From Lumnitzera littorea (Eukaryota > Streptophyta > Magnoliopsida > Myrtales > Combretaceae), in the NCBI GenBank assembly GCA_024138015.1, contig JAMXBB010000004.1, positions 110,128,727-110,192,726 on the forward strand: 64,000 nucleotides of DNA, read 5' to 3'. Below, piece after piece: positions 35,790 through 49,130 of the stretch. The notes under the pieces are model-generated. The model made no database searches. It had not been told where the DNA came from and worked only from the letters and a program-made list of their open reading frames with translations. Numbering within the stretch: the stretch's first letter is position 1; each line of letters opens with the position of its first letter. A program made the position numbers and the translations under genes.

Positions 35790-38700
35790 TCAAGGACCAC
35801 GTTTCCTGCGGAAACAAAGACAGCTCTGCTGTTGATCAGGAGGGATCATACCGCCACCTTTTGATGTGTCGATTGCTTCCAGCATAGAGACAACCTCGTC
35901 CATCTCAGGACGCTTGTCAGGATTTGCATCCCAGCATCTTTTCATAACATTAGCAAGTGAGCTAGGGCAACATCTAGGAATCTCTGGTCGCAAGTTCTGT
36001 GGATGAAGGATGTAAGAACAGAGGAATTCTGGGGTACGTTTCTCAAAACCGAATAATGCTAGAATCCAGAACTGCATACCTGTCGGACCACGGCTGAGGT
36101 CATTTCTGAGAAACTAAGGTCGGGATATGGCATGTCGCAACAATAGGTCTCCCATAAGCAGATGCCAAAACTATAAACGTCACATTTTCTGTTATATGCA
36201 TTGCCATTGAGTACCTGCACCAATTCATTCACAAGTCATTAATATAAGGAAGTCAATTCACATGTCACTGCGAATAACAAAATTTATCTACTAAGATTTA
36301 TGCAGCTGACATCCTTTGGGGTAGGCATGCGATATGAACCAAACCTACTAGCAAGTTACTCGAATATGGCGCAATACCTACTCAAATTCGATGTGATCGT
36401 AGTCAAGTCCAGCTCACACTTCATGTTAGCTTGAAGAGCTCATAAGCCTAATTGAACTTGTGTCAAACTTAAGCATATATCAATATTGAGTCAAGATTGA
36501 GCATCAATATGATTTTAGTTAGAAGAAAAATGTTTTTCAAAAATAAAACAAGTTCAACAAGTGTTAAAAAATTGAGCTCAATCTTGTGTTGTGTGCCACC
36601 ATAAGTTGAGCTAGAGCTCAAGCCCAAAATTTTAAAGCTCAACTAAGCTCGAGCTTCAAATCTTTGAGCGAAGCTCTGAATTTTGAGCTAAGCTTGAGCT
36701 CAATATCGCATCGTCTCAATTTCTCTCATTTATAGCTCTATTTGTGCTAATTTTCTTATGGATGTCATTGAGGCCCTAACTCATACCCCACAAATTCCTA
36801 ATAATAATATCACTTGATAATAAGAACTGGTCAGAGAAATTGCACTTCTTCAGGAAATTTCCTAATTATACATGTCTTTCAGTCTCAACAAGAAAGAAAA
36901 ATTCTTTCCTTTTGGGCACAAAACTGAGACCAAAAAGGGATACTCATCTCTGTCTAAGAACTACAAAGAGTACCTCTGGAGCCATATATCCAAGCGTCCC
37001 AGTTTCCCCCGTCATGTCATTTGGATTTGAAGCCTCAACCCGAGCAACCCCAAAATCAGCGATTTTCACTGTACGGTTCCTATCTAACAGCATGTTCTCA
37101 GTCTTCACATCTCGATGAACAATCTTCTGAGAATGAAGATAACTCAATCTACAAAACCAAAATAGGTCTTACTAACAGGAGCATCAGAGGTAAAACCAGA
37201 AAAATAAACATTCCAATTCATTTACAAAAATATGTTCCTTGAAAAGAGTGCTAGTATATACCCTCTAGCGAGATCTAGCACAAGCTGAACAACAACCTTG
37301 AATGCAAGTTTCCTTCTTCGGTTTTTTATAAGATAAGACTTTAGAGTACCTCCGGGAAGATACTCCACAACAACACAGCACATGTTCTTCGGCATGCCAA
37401 TTAGACCATTATCAGTTTGAAATTGTAGATCCGGAGAACCCAATGATGCCCCAATAAACTGAGAAGGAAAGAAACAACTAAAATAAGAACATAGAACCAA
37501 ATAGCACACATGAGACAAGAAACTCCTCCATTGTCGCATTAATTTCCTCATGTTAATTAGTTAAAACTAAGAGAACTGGATTTTCAAAAACTATTAGAGT
37601 TCCCGTCTGATATGTGAGTTAGCAACTAGTTAGCACATATGTTCCAATTTAACTGTTAAATTAATATTATAATCAAAGTGATTGAGGGACAAATTCAGGA
37701 ATGCATTGGGATGAGACAACATCTGACCCTAAATCTACCACAGAAAACTGCCAGACACAAAGCAAAGCTCGTCTATTGTTACCTATAATAGTTCAGCTAT
37801 TAGGTATAAAGCAAATTGGAATCTACTGCTTACAAACAAAGGTAAGAATATCCATGAATATAGCCAAAACCACTTCTGGCTGTCTGTAAATTAAGTTCAT
37901 ATTGGAGACAATAAGTTTGGATAAGATAAGATAGGATAAGAAATGATATGATTCGTAAAACTTGTTTAGGATTTGCTTCTATACTCATGATATGGCTTAT
38001 GGCTTATATTATCAAGCCTTAATCAACTTTCAAACTTGGGGAAAAGAGCATCATCTTATCACCATGATTTCTGGACATTTCTTGTCCAATGGCATGAACA
38101 GAGAATAGAATAAAAGTGCCTATCATTAGCATTGTACAGATGTTAAACCATGGCCCAGGACAAGCTTCAATCCATTTAGTGGTGTATGATCCATCATGCA
38201 TTCTGGAATATATATATCACCCCATCAAGCTAAATCATTTGCAGAAGAAACTACCTCATTCTTTTATTCATGACTTGAAAGATGGAATCAAGAAACTGGA
38301 AATGATACACATAATAGTAACATCAACCAAGTAGTCTATTGACAAAACAGTTTTAATTTTTAAGGAAACATCTCACTGATATTGAGGATCCAGATATTTA
38401 CTGTAGATACATTAGAAATGTATATATACCTGATCTCTCCTTTCAGATTAGGTCTGGGGATAAACACTAAATTCATTAACCTCACTACATATTTACAGTT
38501 ACCAAGAATTTATGTATTTGGTGGATTTTCACACAGATTATTTTGGTGGATATGCTAGCAACAGTTTACTCAGCAAAGAAGGTACTCTGATCAAAGCCAA
38601 AGAAGTTTAATTTTAAGTTTATCACTATAAGGGCAGTTTGCAAAAGCACTCTTCAGGCATTTCCAGAACCATAGCTTTGTTTTTTGGCCCGTTCAGCCTA

Positions 38701-40402
38701 CTTTCAAGAAGAGAAATTGATACATAGAATATGGGAAAACCTTGGTGACATTAGGATGATTGAGTTTATGCCAGACAGCAACTTCTTGGGCGAATGATGA
38801 TCTAACCGAAGCTATCTCAGCATCTGTCCTTTGGCCCTCTTCACCCCAGTCAAGCATTTTAACTGAGAGACAAAAACTGCTGTTAGTGAACTTGAAACTT
38901 ACAAAGAATGTTGCTTTAAACAGATTCAATCCACTCTTAACAAAAAGACAACATGTCAACAATGAAATCAATACGAATGGTGGTATAGATGGCCAAAAAA
39001 TAGTACGACAAAGTCATTAACCTGACCTCACCATCACCAATTCCTAAAGAAGCATTTTTTTTTTTCCCCGTTCCTCCACAAAATGATCCGAGTCATTACC
39101 ATCTTGTTTTGCCATTACACTCCATCACAGCCATGTCCTCACCAATTCCTAGATATATCAAATCAGTTTTTGTTGTTTTTCTCTCTGTCATTCGGTCTCC
39201 CCCACAAAAGTGCTCCTAAGTCATGTCTATGATCCAGTATAATTAATTTTTGAAGAAGCATTGACTTTCTCCACAAAATGATCCAAGTCCTTACTATATC
39301 TTATCATATAAAAATTGGAAAGATAACTCCATATATATAGCAAGTAAATTATAATCAAGCTGGTTTCTTTCCAAATTCTGTAGCACAATTTTCCTTCCTT
39401 TTTTCTTTTTGCCCGGTGTAACAGAACTATTCCACAGAGATACTGACACAAAATGGCGCAAATATTCTATAAGCGTCTAGAATTTTCTGGGAAGAGCATA
39501 ACAAGGAAGAATCCTACTTCATAGTAAACTACAGGGCAGCAAGAAATGATGACATAAAATAAAGGAATAACCTTCCTTGTTTCCCTGAAACATCTTAGTT
39601 TATCATTTTTAGGCCAACAAACTAGGAATAGGTCAATAAATTAACCCCACATACAACTATCTCATATCTACAAAAACAAATGCAAACTTGCCTCTCATTG
39701 ATAGTTATCTCCAGGACAACAATCCCTTCAACCATTCATATATGAACTGGCATACACGAACACCAACATGACATGATTAGAGAATAAATTAATTTTTTAT
39801 AACTTTTCTTGGCATATTATTATGTCATTTAATACTAATACGAATTCGACACGAAATGGTTCGCCAATAATAGAATTGCCAGACACCCAATTACAAGAAA
39901 GGATAAGACAAAGTGAAACAAACCACAGAAACTAAAAACATCACATTCAAAAATGCACAAAGAAGATAAATTACATAAAGCAAGCCTATTGAGATTGGTT
40001 GAAAGAACAGTTGGGTGACTCACCGGCAACATCCTGACCATCGTATATGCCACGGTGGACGGTGCCAAAAGTGCCACGTGCAATGACACTTTTAATAATA
40101 AGTTTTGATGGATCAATTTCCCAATCTTGCTTTACTTTCTTTGGGATTGTAATGGAACCAAAACTCCTTGAAGGAGCAAACGCTTTGTTAATATTTTTAT
40201 TTACAATCCTTTTCTTTTCCAATTCTTCTTCTACTTCTACTTCTACTCCTTCACCTTCTTGCTTTTTACTTTCGTCTTCATTCTGCTCATTCTTCTTATT
40301 CATCTCCAAAGTGACTGCCCTATTAAATCTCTCTAGTTGCTCATCAATGCTCTTCAGATCAATCTGATCTGCTCTCAAATATCCATCTCCTGTTTCCTTC
40401 AT
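35790..40402 (-). CDS. CBC1/2-like: Raf-like protein kinase, CBC1/CBC2 type, six exons
   Basis: Exons on the minus strand: 40402-40024, 38862-38741, 37458-37262, 37148-36974, 36214-36080, 35996-35790; the frame closes to 404 residues. The N-terminus has the Arg-Ala-Asp-Gln-Ile-Asp-Leu-Lys signature of this Raf-like group and a Glu/Lys-rich linker (about 33-70). The kinase domain has a glycine loop (Gly-Thr-Phe-Gly near 110-113), catalytic Lys (128), His-Arg-Asp (244-246), Asp-Phe-Gly (264-266) and Ala-Pro-Glu (289-291). The C-terminal half and the CFRRKRGP tail closely match Arabidopsis At5g50000/At3g01490 (CBC2/CBC1) from memory. Those are guard-cell kinases acting with HT1 and phototropin in stomatal opening by blue light and low CO2. 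All catalytic residues are intact. The intron 2 donor (AAG|GTTTTC) is weak, and intron 4 contains a dispersed repeat. Confidence 0.93.
36300..36760. repeat. AGCTTGAGCT-rich dispersed repeat inside kinase intron 4
   Basis: The segment is dense in GAGCTCAAG, AAGCTCGAGCTT and GAGCTAAGCTTGAGCTC words and ends near TTTATAGCTCTATTT. It is related to the repeats at about 3560-3935 and 7200-7470. It makes up more than half of the 759-bp intron and lies clear of both splice sites. No perfect terminal repeats or target duplication could be fixed. Confidence 0.5.
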
Positions 40403-41740
40403 CTTTCACACCAAAATCTCTCCTTCCCAGCTAATGAAAAAAAAAACTACAGGAGTAAAAGTTCCAAACTTTAGCACTAAACTGAATCAATATGATTCCA
40501 TGTCAAATACCCATTACTTGGTTTCTCAATCATTTACTCAAAACCCCTCTCTTTTGCTCTTTGAGACCCTTTTAAAAGCAAAAAGTTGCGAACTTGAACA
40601 CCAAACTGAATCAATCGGATCCGCTCTCAGATACCCATTTCATAATTCTCGATTATCTACTCAAAACTCAACGTTCTCTCTTTTTCTCTTGCTATTTGTG
40701 ACTGTGTATCGAAATTACAGCAAAAAGCTTGAAACTTTAATGCCAAACTGACAGGTTTTATGTAAGTATGTGTGAAAATTGAAATTGGGAGGTGGGTATA
40801 AATTGGAAGCAAAATGGTGTTTGTGTTTGTGCTGAGGAAGGTGTAGTCTAATCAATACCATGTGGGCACATGGAGCTTTGCCTTTTGCAGATGGGAGTTT
40901 TTTGAGTTTAGCTCTCTCCGCTGCGTTGTGTTGTGTCGTGTATTGACTGTATGTAGCATAGCGAATGCAATTGTGTTCGTGTCCTATTTGGTTTGGTTTT
41001 TCTATCTCATCTCATGTTTTTCACTATTCTAAGTTTATACATACTAATAATAAATAGGGCTTTGACTTCTTGTATGGTTGGTTTGGTTCGACATGCTTTT
41101 CTTTTTAATTTGTTTTAGAAAATTACATTGGGGGAGCTGGTTTGACTGGTTCCTTTTTATTCTATTTTGAGGGCTATTTATTGAGTTTGTGTAGGATATG
41201 CAAATGGGATTTTTTTTTTCCTCCCAATTACGTTATATTACAATATTCTGGAGCAAGAATGAATCTAATATATAGTATATCAGTAACCACAACAGTCTTG
41301 ACCTGCACATTAATTTCAATTATAAATATAAGGCAAATTTTACTGGAATAAACTCCATACAGTAGATCGGATTATATTTCTATTTAGATTATTAATAATT
41401 TGTAGATAATAATTTATCAAATAAGTAATATATTAAAATCAAAATTTGTAAATATTATTATAATTTATATTGAAGAAAAATAGCAATTAGAAAAACCAAA
41501 AATACTACACAACTAACTATTTATGTTGTGTAAAAATATTCTATATTTTTTAATAAACATTTGAAGAGAAAAGACCTATAAAATATATATATATGTCTTT
41601 CTCTTTCTTGATTTGCTCATTTTTAAATTCAAACTATTAAACAAACTGTAAATTTAATAATTTAGATTTAAAAATATAGAAATAAATAGTGAGATTGAAT
41701 GGGACTGATCCCGTCAAAATAAAGTACAAACGATAAAATC

Positions 41741-41773
<33 letters not shown>

Positions 41774-43880
41774 TAGCTAGTTGAATTTGTTTTCCAATTA
41801 AAATCCGATCTATCATCTCTCCTTCCTGGTTCGGACCTACCACTCATGGGGGCCGGTTCCGCTTTCAGTAAAAAGCTATTGAAAGTATATTAAATATCAA
41901 AATCTATAACTGCATACCATAACAATTTCTATCCGGGGAAAGTAACCATTAGGAAAAGAAAAAATTACTATCACCAAAACTCGTACATCAATTTCTTTAC
42001 CTCTCCACTTCCGCATTTAATCCATCTCACTATCACCACCACAATTTATATTTTTAATTTAGAATTAATTTTAGAAAACGTAAACCAGATCTTAGGACAG
42101 TGATCCTATAATATATGCATATATATACATAAATAAAAGTTGGGTAAAAATACAGATCCAAGTGTGAAATAGAAATTTACAAGAAAAAAAAATATAGGGT
42201 AATAAACATCTCAAGATGTGTTGGGATCAACATTTTATTTAAAGAGCACTGGAAAAAAAAAAAAGAGAAAGAAAAAAGAAAAGGAAGAAGAAGATGATGA
42301 TTTAAATATACATATTTATGTGTATGTATATGCTATAATTGATTATGATAAATTGTATACATATTATATTACATATTATACACTATAAAATATTGAATAT
42401 ATTGTATATACAATATCTATTCATAGAATCTACTATGTCTATACATATACGTACACATATGTTATATTGTATTGATGCATTTTTTTTTTAATGTATTTGT
42501 GCATCTTGATATATTTAAAAAATTTGAGTTTGTACACATTTAATTCCATTCTTAAGATACTCAATCAACCAAACTATTGAAACTCAATTATGATTCTATG
42601 GGTACTACCAACAAGAGGAATGAGAATCGAAATTTCATTATCATCTCGTTCCAATCCATTCCATTGAAATTATCTAATTTTTAATCATTCCAATGAGATA
42701 ACCAATGTTCAACTAGCTATTTTTGGTACTTTCGATTCCTTTATTAAAATTAGATTACAACTTATCTAAGTTGTGCATTTCTTTACAATTTTAATTTATT
42801 TTATCAACTATTATACATACCAAAAGAAGGAATATTTTACTAGAAGATAGTATTTATACTAATAAGTTATAATCCATGATGCTATTTTAACTTTATTATG
42901 CAATTAATTAGATCCATTTATGGTATAAAGAAATAACAAGGAAACTATATATTCCCTTTCCTAAACATGATGTTGATATGAGTAATCTTTCTATAAAAGC
43001 GGGCATGGTTGGAATTATTGATGCTTTAAAAAGTAGTAGTATTTATATAAGAGAATGAATATCGTAATTGAAGGAATAGGACCTATTATTGGCTAAAATT
43101 CCTTTTTTGTTTTTTTCTTTTACTACAATAATATTCTTTCCTATTCTTGCTAAGAACAAAATGCTTTAGCATTCAACAAATTTCATGATGAAGAAATGTG
43201 TGGACTGGAATGCTTTTTGTTGCATCAAGGAGGAATCTTCACTCGATGGATTTTTAAGCACCCTTATGATGCCGTGCCCTTACGTTTTCCAAAAGGAAAC
43301 AAAAGAGTTTGGTTTTTCGTCAAAATCTCTTTAGAATAAATAATGCATTGTTTGTCCAGATTGCATCACCACTTTTATTGGGTCAAAGGACCTTGAAGTG
43401 TCCTATAAGCTAAGTTCATGATGTGCGATTAATATATATGTATGTATGTATATGTAATAGTCACTATATGTCTCCCATTTATTTAGAAATATTTTGAAAA
43501 AGCTTGGAAAAAAGAACTTTTTTCTTTTATTTTTTAAAAAGTTACGATGTTAATTTGTTGCATACTTCATGACAAAGCAAGTGTTTAAAAATGTTTTTAT
43601 AAAAATACCCCGTAAGGGTCGCTACCAATTTTCCTAATTTACTATAGGATTTGCATAAAAATAATCATAAAATTGCCCGATTTCTTGGAGAATGCTAAGC
43701 AAATCTGGAATCTCCTTGGATCTTGGAACTACCATATATATATATTTATCCTAAGTTCATTGCTTTAATTTTCTTTTTTCTTAACTATTTTAGAAAAAGA
43801 AAAAGAAAAAATATATATATATACACATTTTGATTAGAATATAAAAGTATTTTCAAACTGAATTCTATAACTGTCTTCTT
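40403..43880. other. Kinase promoter side and AT-rich intergenic region
   Basis: 40403 to about 41050 is the presumed 5' leader and promoter of the kinase on the minus strand. The remainder holds (TA)n tracts (about 41743-41772), a GAATGAG/ATTCC-rich stretch at about 42600-42730 that resembles small repeats at 44510-44890 and 62500-62780, and no supported gene. Confidence 0.55.
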
Positions 43881-43884
43881 CTTT

Positions 43885-46800
43885 TCTTATTAAATACAAA
43901 ACGCAAATAAAAAAAATACATATGTGCGTATTGGCAAATGTCTTTAACATTTCTTACAATTTTTTTTCATTGTTTTTTTTTTTACCTTTTCTTTTGTGAA
44001 AGAAAGAAAAAGAAACTATGCAAATGTGATTGAGTTAGGAGAAAAGAGTCTTTCTTGCCACCCAGAACAGAATCCGTTGACCGATGGGAACCAATTTAAC
44101 TCGATTCTCTTTTAAGGAATTCGTGAATGACTTGAGAAGGTTTATTCCTCCTAAATACCATACACTTCTCTATTTGCCAATGCATGTGTGCCACATTGTC
44201 TCCTTCACATGGCTGCAACAGTTCTATGTTTTGTAAACCAATTGAAAACACAAGAAGTCCAAATGTTCAACCATATATTATAATGTTTTTACATCGTACA
44301 TTATAAACCCACCGTGTCTTTATATATACAATGGTCAAGCTACTAGAGATTGAGAAGATTTCTTTTCCGTGAGGGTATGTTCCAGTAGTTAAAATATTAT
44401 CTAAATTGAGGAAGTTATTTACGTTTTAGCTCTTATAGACAGCAAGATAAGGAAAGTTTTCCACCTTTTAAGTCCCTTAAATAATGCTTGATATAGGAAA
44501 ATATGTACTCCTAATGAAATTAGGATTCCGGTTCTTTGTCATTTTTGGAAGTACTTTACAAATGAAATCATGATTCATAGGAATTAGCTATTTGACTTTA
44601 AACGGGAATTTTGGTTTTAATTTTTGAAAGGGTAGAATTAAGATTTTATTTTATCATCATTAATTATCAGTAATTTAAAATTATTTATTTAATCTTCAGT
44701 TTAATTTTGATATCAATAATTAAGAATATTTTTTATAAATATTTTTATATTTACATTCCACTCCATTTTGAATAGATTACAACCAAACATTATATTGGAA
44801 TTGAATCAACAAATAAATGTGACTTTCCAAACACCAAAATGGATTTATCACTCCAATCTTACTCAATTCCATTCTGAATGCTGATCATATACCGTTGCAC
44901 TGCCTTTTAATTCGTCCAACATCTATCAATGAAAAACTGAATGATTAGAGTTTCTATCTGAGGATGTAAACTGCTGGTGACTAATTGAGATTGAAAGGAT
45001 AAGGCCATCTCGGGTCATAATTGGTGTCTGGTGGGATGGATAACTGTAGAAAGGTTAGCCAACTGGGAAAAGTAAAGGTATATCAACAAGTTCCCCCAAG
45101 AAAAGACTCTTATAAAGTTACGTATAGGTCGGGATTAGACGGATTTCATAAATAACACTTGGGAATTCCTAAATTTTAACTTCTATATGTGCCCGTGCTA
45201 TACAATCATTTTGTAACTATATCAAGTCTTTCTATTTTTAAAAAGTATTATGTACATGCATCTAGCATTTATATGTTATCATCTATTAAAAAAAAATTAA
45301 TATGTATTCAAATATTTATTCTCATGCATGACAACGTTTGACTACCCACGATACGAATTAAAATACAATTTGAAAAGAAAAAAATTTTTATCTACTTATA
45401 TTTGTGAGGCAAATTGTGTAGTAATTCCATAATTGAGCATTTTACTTAGAGATGAGCAAATAACCCTATCATATAAGATACCAACCTAGATCATGTTTGA
45501 CCGAATAGATTCTGGGTGGATATTTGAGGTTATAAGATAGGTTTTAGATAGTAATTTTTTGGAACCTATATTTATAAGGTAGAATACAGATATGAGATTA
45601 TGGTATTTTGTATTCATCCTAAAATCTATGTTTTAAAGTATATAGGATACATGTTTTAAGGTATTTTAAACCTATTCTATAGTAATAATTAAATAAAGTT
45701 AATAAATAAAAAAATACCATTTCATTTGTATAGGTTTAAAATTAAAAGAATAACAAAACACAATCCATTATGTCCTTATGTTAGTATCTTCCTTCTTAGT
45801 CTTTTTTTTATTATTATTTTATTGCATATTCTTTCCATTCTATTTATCTCATTTATTAAATCCAACTATACTAAAGTGAAAAAAGAAAGAATACATGTGA
45901 ACCCACTTAAATAAGATATGTTATTAACTTATTTTCTTTTGATGCAGAAATTTCTTTATATTAGGTTTGAAAAATATTTCTTAATAAATTTATATAATAT
46001 TGTTCAAGTCAAGATTTAGTCAAAATTAGTATTTATACATTTTTCTTTTATTCAAAATTAAGGTTTGTACTAGATTTGAAAAAAACTTAGTTGATAGGTT
46101 AAGATTTAATATTGTGATGTATAGAATATCATTATAGATACTGACTATGAATTCAAATATTGTAATTTATAATCTATGAATATTCTTATTGCTAAAATAA
46201 GTCAACCCCCCAAACGAGTCCAATTTTCAATTATTTATTTAATATTTAAAGTCGAGACTAGGATTCACTAAAATTGATATGTGTGTATAATAATAATCGT
46301 TAAAGAAAAATAAACGAAAGAAATTGGAAAGAAAGAAAAATAAATAGAAACTAATTATATTAAAATTTATAAGAAAAAGATTTACATGCTTTATAAGGTA
46401 CATGATATGGGGTGGTTCCAAAATGCCATAGAATAGGATAAGATAGTAAAGTTTGAGAACTTGTATTTATAGGGTAGGATATGGGTAAAGCTTTATACCC
46501 TATCCATTTTATACCTGCTGATTCCTAATTTTACTTAAATAATCAAAATCATATATATAATGTATTATGAGATTAAAAAAAAAAAGGAATCTTACGTAGG
46601 CATGCATATATATTTTTATTTTTAATTAATATCTATGCTTAATAGTTGCTTTTTCACGTTAGGTAGGCTTATATTATTACAATCAATTAATTTTGTAAAT
46701 TTTTTATCTGGTCCTGTTCTCTGTTTTTTATTTGGATTTAGGAAGAATTAATGTAATAAGATGAGTGGATTGACAAAAGATGATCTTTAATTTTTTCGTT

Positions 46801-47095
46801 TGAGGGAAGAAAAAAGTTTATTGTGAATTCTCAAACATTTTCCTATTAGGTCCCATTATATACCCTATACCCTTCAAAATATAGTTCTCTTTAACGAACT
46901 TCCTGTTGTAATGTCAATATTTATTTGTATAAAATATTAATGCATCGTCATATAAATGAATAATAATAATATTAACTTAACAAGATTTTGTCATTGAGTA
47001 CACATACCACAGAAGCATCTTCCAATGGTATTCATAATATTTGTATATATAAAACAATGTGCACTTGACATTACGATTTTACATGCTTTTCATCT
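43885..47095. repeat. Segmental duplication, copy A (paralogous to 58660-60635)
   Basis: Long colinear similarity with copy B. Landmarks include CTTGCCACCCAGAA (about 44055 and 58767), AATTGGTGTCTGGTGGGAT (about 45019 and 59530), GGTCGGGATTAG (about 45127 and 59635), and the ATGGTATTCATAATAT region (about 47028 and 60569). No coding sequence is seen in either copy. Copy A is longer, largely because of a 1081-bp hAT insertion. Confidence 0.88.
45447..46527. mobile_element. Non-autonomous hAT element with perfect 8-bp target duplication (1081 bp)
   Basis: The element is flanked by the identical octamer ATTTTACT (45439-45446 and 46528-46535). Its ends form a short imperfect inverted repeat: TAGAGATGAGCA at the left, and TAGGAATCAGCA when the right end is reverse-complemented. 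An 8-bp duplication and TAG-type ends are hAT hallmarks. The paralogous copy B has the uninterrupted site ATTTTACTTAAATAATC (ATTTTACT at 60170-60177), proving a discrete insertion. The interior has ACCCTATC/GATAGGGT-like words near both ends as subterminal repeats, and no transposase frame, so it is non-autonomous. Confidence 0.88.
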
Positions 47096-47277
47096 GTAAT
47101 ATTTAAGCGAATAAGGATTGGTAACTACCATTCGGCTCTACTTTTTTTTATTATATACTTTAAAATTATTTAAACGGTTATCTTATTTTATTTGTAACTG
47201 CTATCTTTCTTTCTTTATTTTTTTAGCTACTATATAGTGTTTGTATTGGAGGAGGCTACTGTTGCAATTGTGTTCTT

Positions 47278-47389
47278 GAGGAATTGTTTCTGAAGAAAGC
47301 ACATCCTGCTAATGTGATTTAGGAGTCGTATTTTCGGAATGTGATTATAAAATCACATTAGGAAAATGTGTTTTCTTCCTAATTTCCTC
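47278..47389. repeat. Small inverted repeat with internal perfect palindrome
   Basis: The arms at about 47278-47328 and 47345-47389 are imperfect reverse complements (GAGGAATTG... versus ...AATTTCCTC). They enclose and overlap a perfect 22-bp hairpin AATGTGATT-ATAA-AATCACATT at 47338-47359. The whole is about 112 bp and looks like a tiny foldback element or MITE. It sits just beyond the end of duplication copy A. Confidence 0.6.
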
Positions 47390-49130
47390 TATCTTTCAAG
47401 TTACGTGACCAAATTTCATGAAAATGTTGAATCGCATTTTTAAAATACAATTTAGCAATAGTAATTTATAAATTATTTTTTTACGACCATTTTCTAGGAA
47501 ATAGTTTGTCCCATGAGACAAACACACCTATTTTTCCATTTTTTTTTTCGACTTATTTTTCTTTTCTTTCGCTTCCACATCTTCTCATATACATGCAAAT
47601 ATCTTATGATGCAAATATCTTGTTTTTTTTTTCTAATTTCCATTTCATGGCGTCTTTTTCATCTATCCTTGATTTCAAATGGTCGATTTGATGGGGTGAC
47701 TTTAGTTCTAGGCTTCAAAATTCCCTCACTGATTGGTTCGTACATTTGATTTTTCATGCATTGTTCGATTGACTTTTTTATAAACAAGTGATTTTAGTAT
47801 TATAGGCTTGGTAAGATAACATGGCCCAATATGTGTTTGTGAAAGTTTCTCCAAAGAACAAGCTGTTATCATTTAGAAACTTGATTTTCTTCAACAATCT
47901 TGAAAATTTATTGCAATAACCATACGTCAGTGGGAGCAAATTGAATTATCCGTTGCTATTATACTAATCTAACTCCATAATTGTACCTTATGCTTTAAGT
48001 ATGTTTTAACTACTATTTAATTTCTTCCATTCTTTTCTCATTTTTCTCTCCATTATCTACTAACAAATCTCTCCAAATCTTTCATATATATATATATATA
48101 TTTATTCTATAGTTTGTAATAAAAAAGGATATTCGATAAGCTTATCATCTTAATAACAGTTCCCAATAACCATTGAGTTGCGACGCATAGATCACCATAT
48201 CTCAACAAGAAATGGAATCGACCTGTCATTCGATTTTCTACATAGAAAGAGGTTTTTCAATGAGTCTTTTTTTTTTTTTTCTATTTTTAGGTAGGATTTC
48301 ATTAAGATTTGATGAATTGTTTTAGTAGTAATTGCAACGTTTTATTAATATTATTATTCTTACGTTACCTAACCTTTTACATGTGAATTTATATGCTATT
48401 ACTTTGAAGAACTATTTTCTAATGTTTGTATTCCTGACTTTAATGTTTAGTGAATGCTCCTCCTATTAGAATTTATCTTTCAAATATAGGCCAAAATGGG
48501 ATTAAAGATGCTTGAGAGACTAAAGGATTAAAGATGACCATAACAGTGAAAATCAAATCTCAAAACATTGGATATTATACTAAATAAATTTATTTATTTT
48601 ATTTATAACTCTATAATTAATATTAGAGAGATATAAAGGTTTATAATTAATTTGCAACAACAATAGAATTAAAGTATTTATAGACACAAGTTCGCAATGT
48701 ATTGATAATTAAAGTATTCTTTTTAATCATTGTTTCTTTTGTATTATTCATTTGAGTAAATGTTTTTTGTTATATCATTATTTAACTTTGCACGCGTATC
48801 ATGGGTATAGATCTACTAGTACATTTTAAAACAAAACCTATGTATTGTACGGGTTATTATTTAGTTATGGTATATTTTACTTAATAAATTCAATATTTTC
48901 TCTTTCTATCTTTTGTTTTCCTTTTTTAATCTTTTAAATACGTGTCCACTAATATATATATATCTCAATTTCCTTTCTTTTCCACTTTTTCTTATGATTT
49001 ATTATTCTTTTCTTTTTATATAAAATCCCACCATGACAACTAGCACATTTTTGGTAAGAATTGCTAAACAACTGGGAAAGTCATACTAGACATTTCAATC
49101 AATGCTAATGTGTTTCTAATGCCATATTAA
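47390..49130. other. AT-rich intergenic region
   Basis: No gene is supported. It contains a (TA)n tract at about 48083-48102. Confidence 0.6.
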
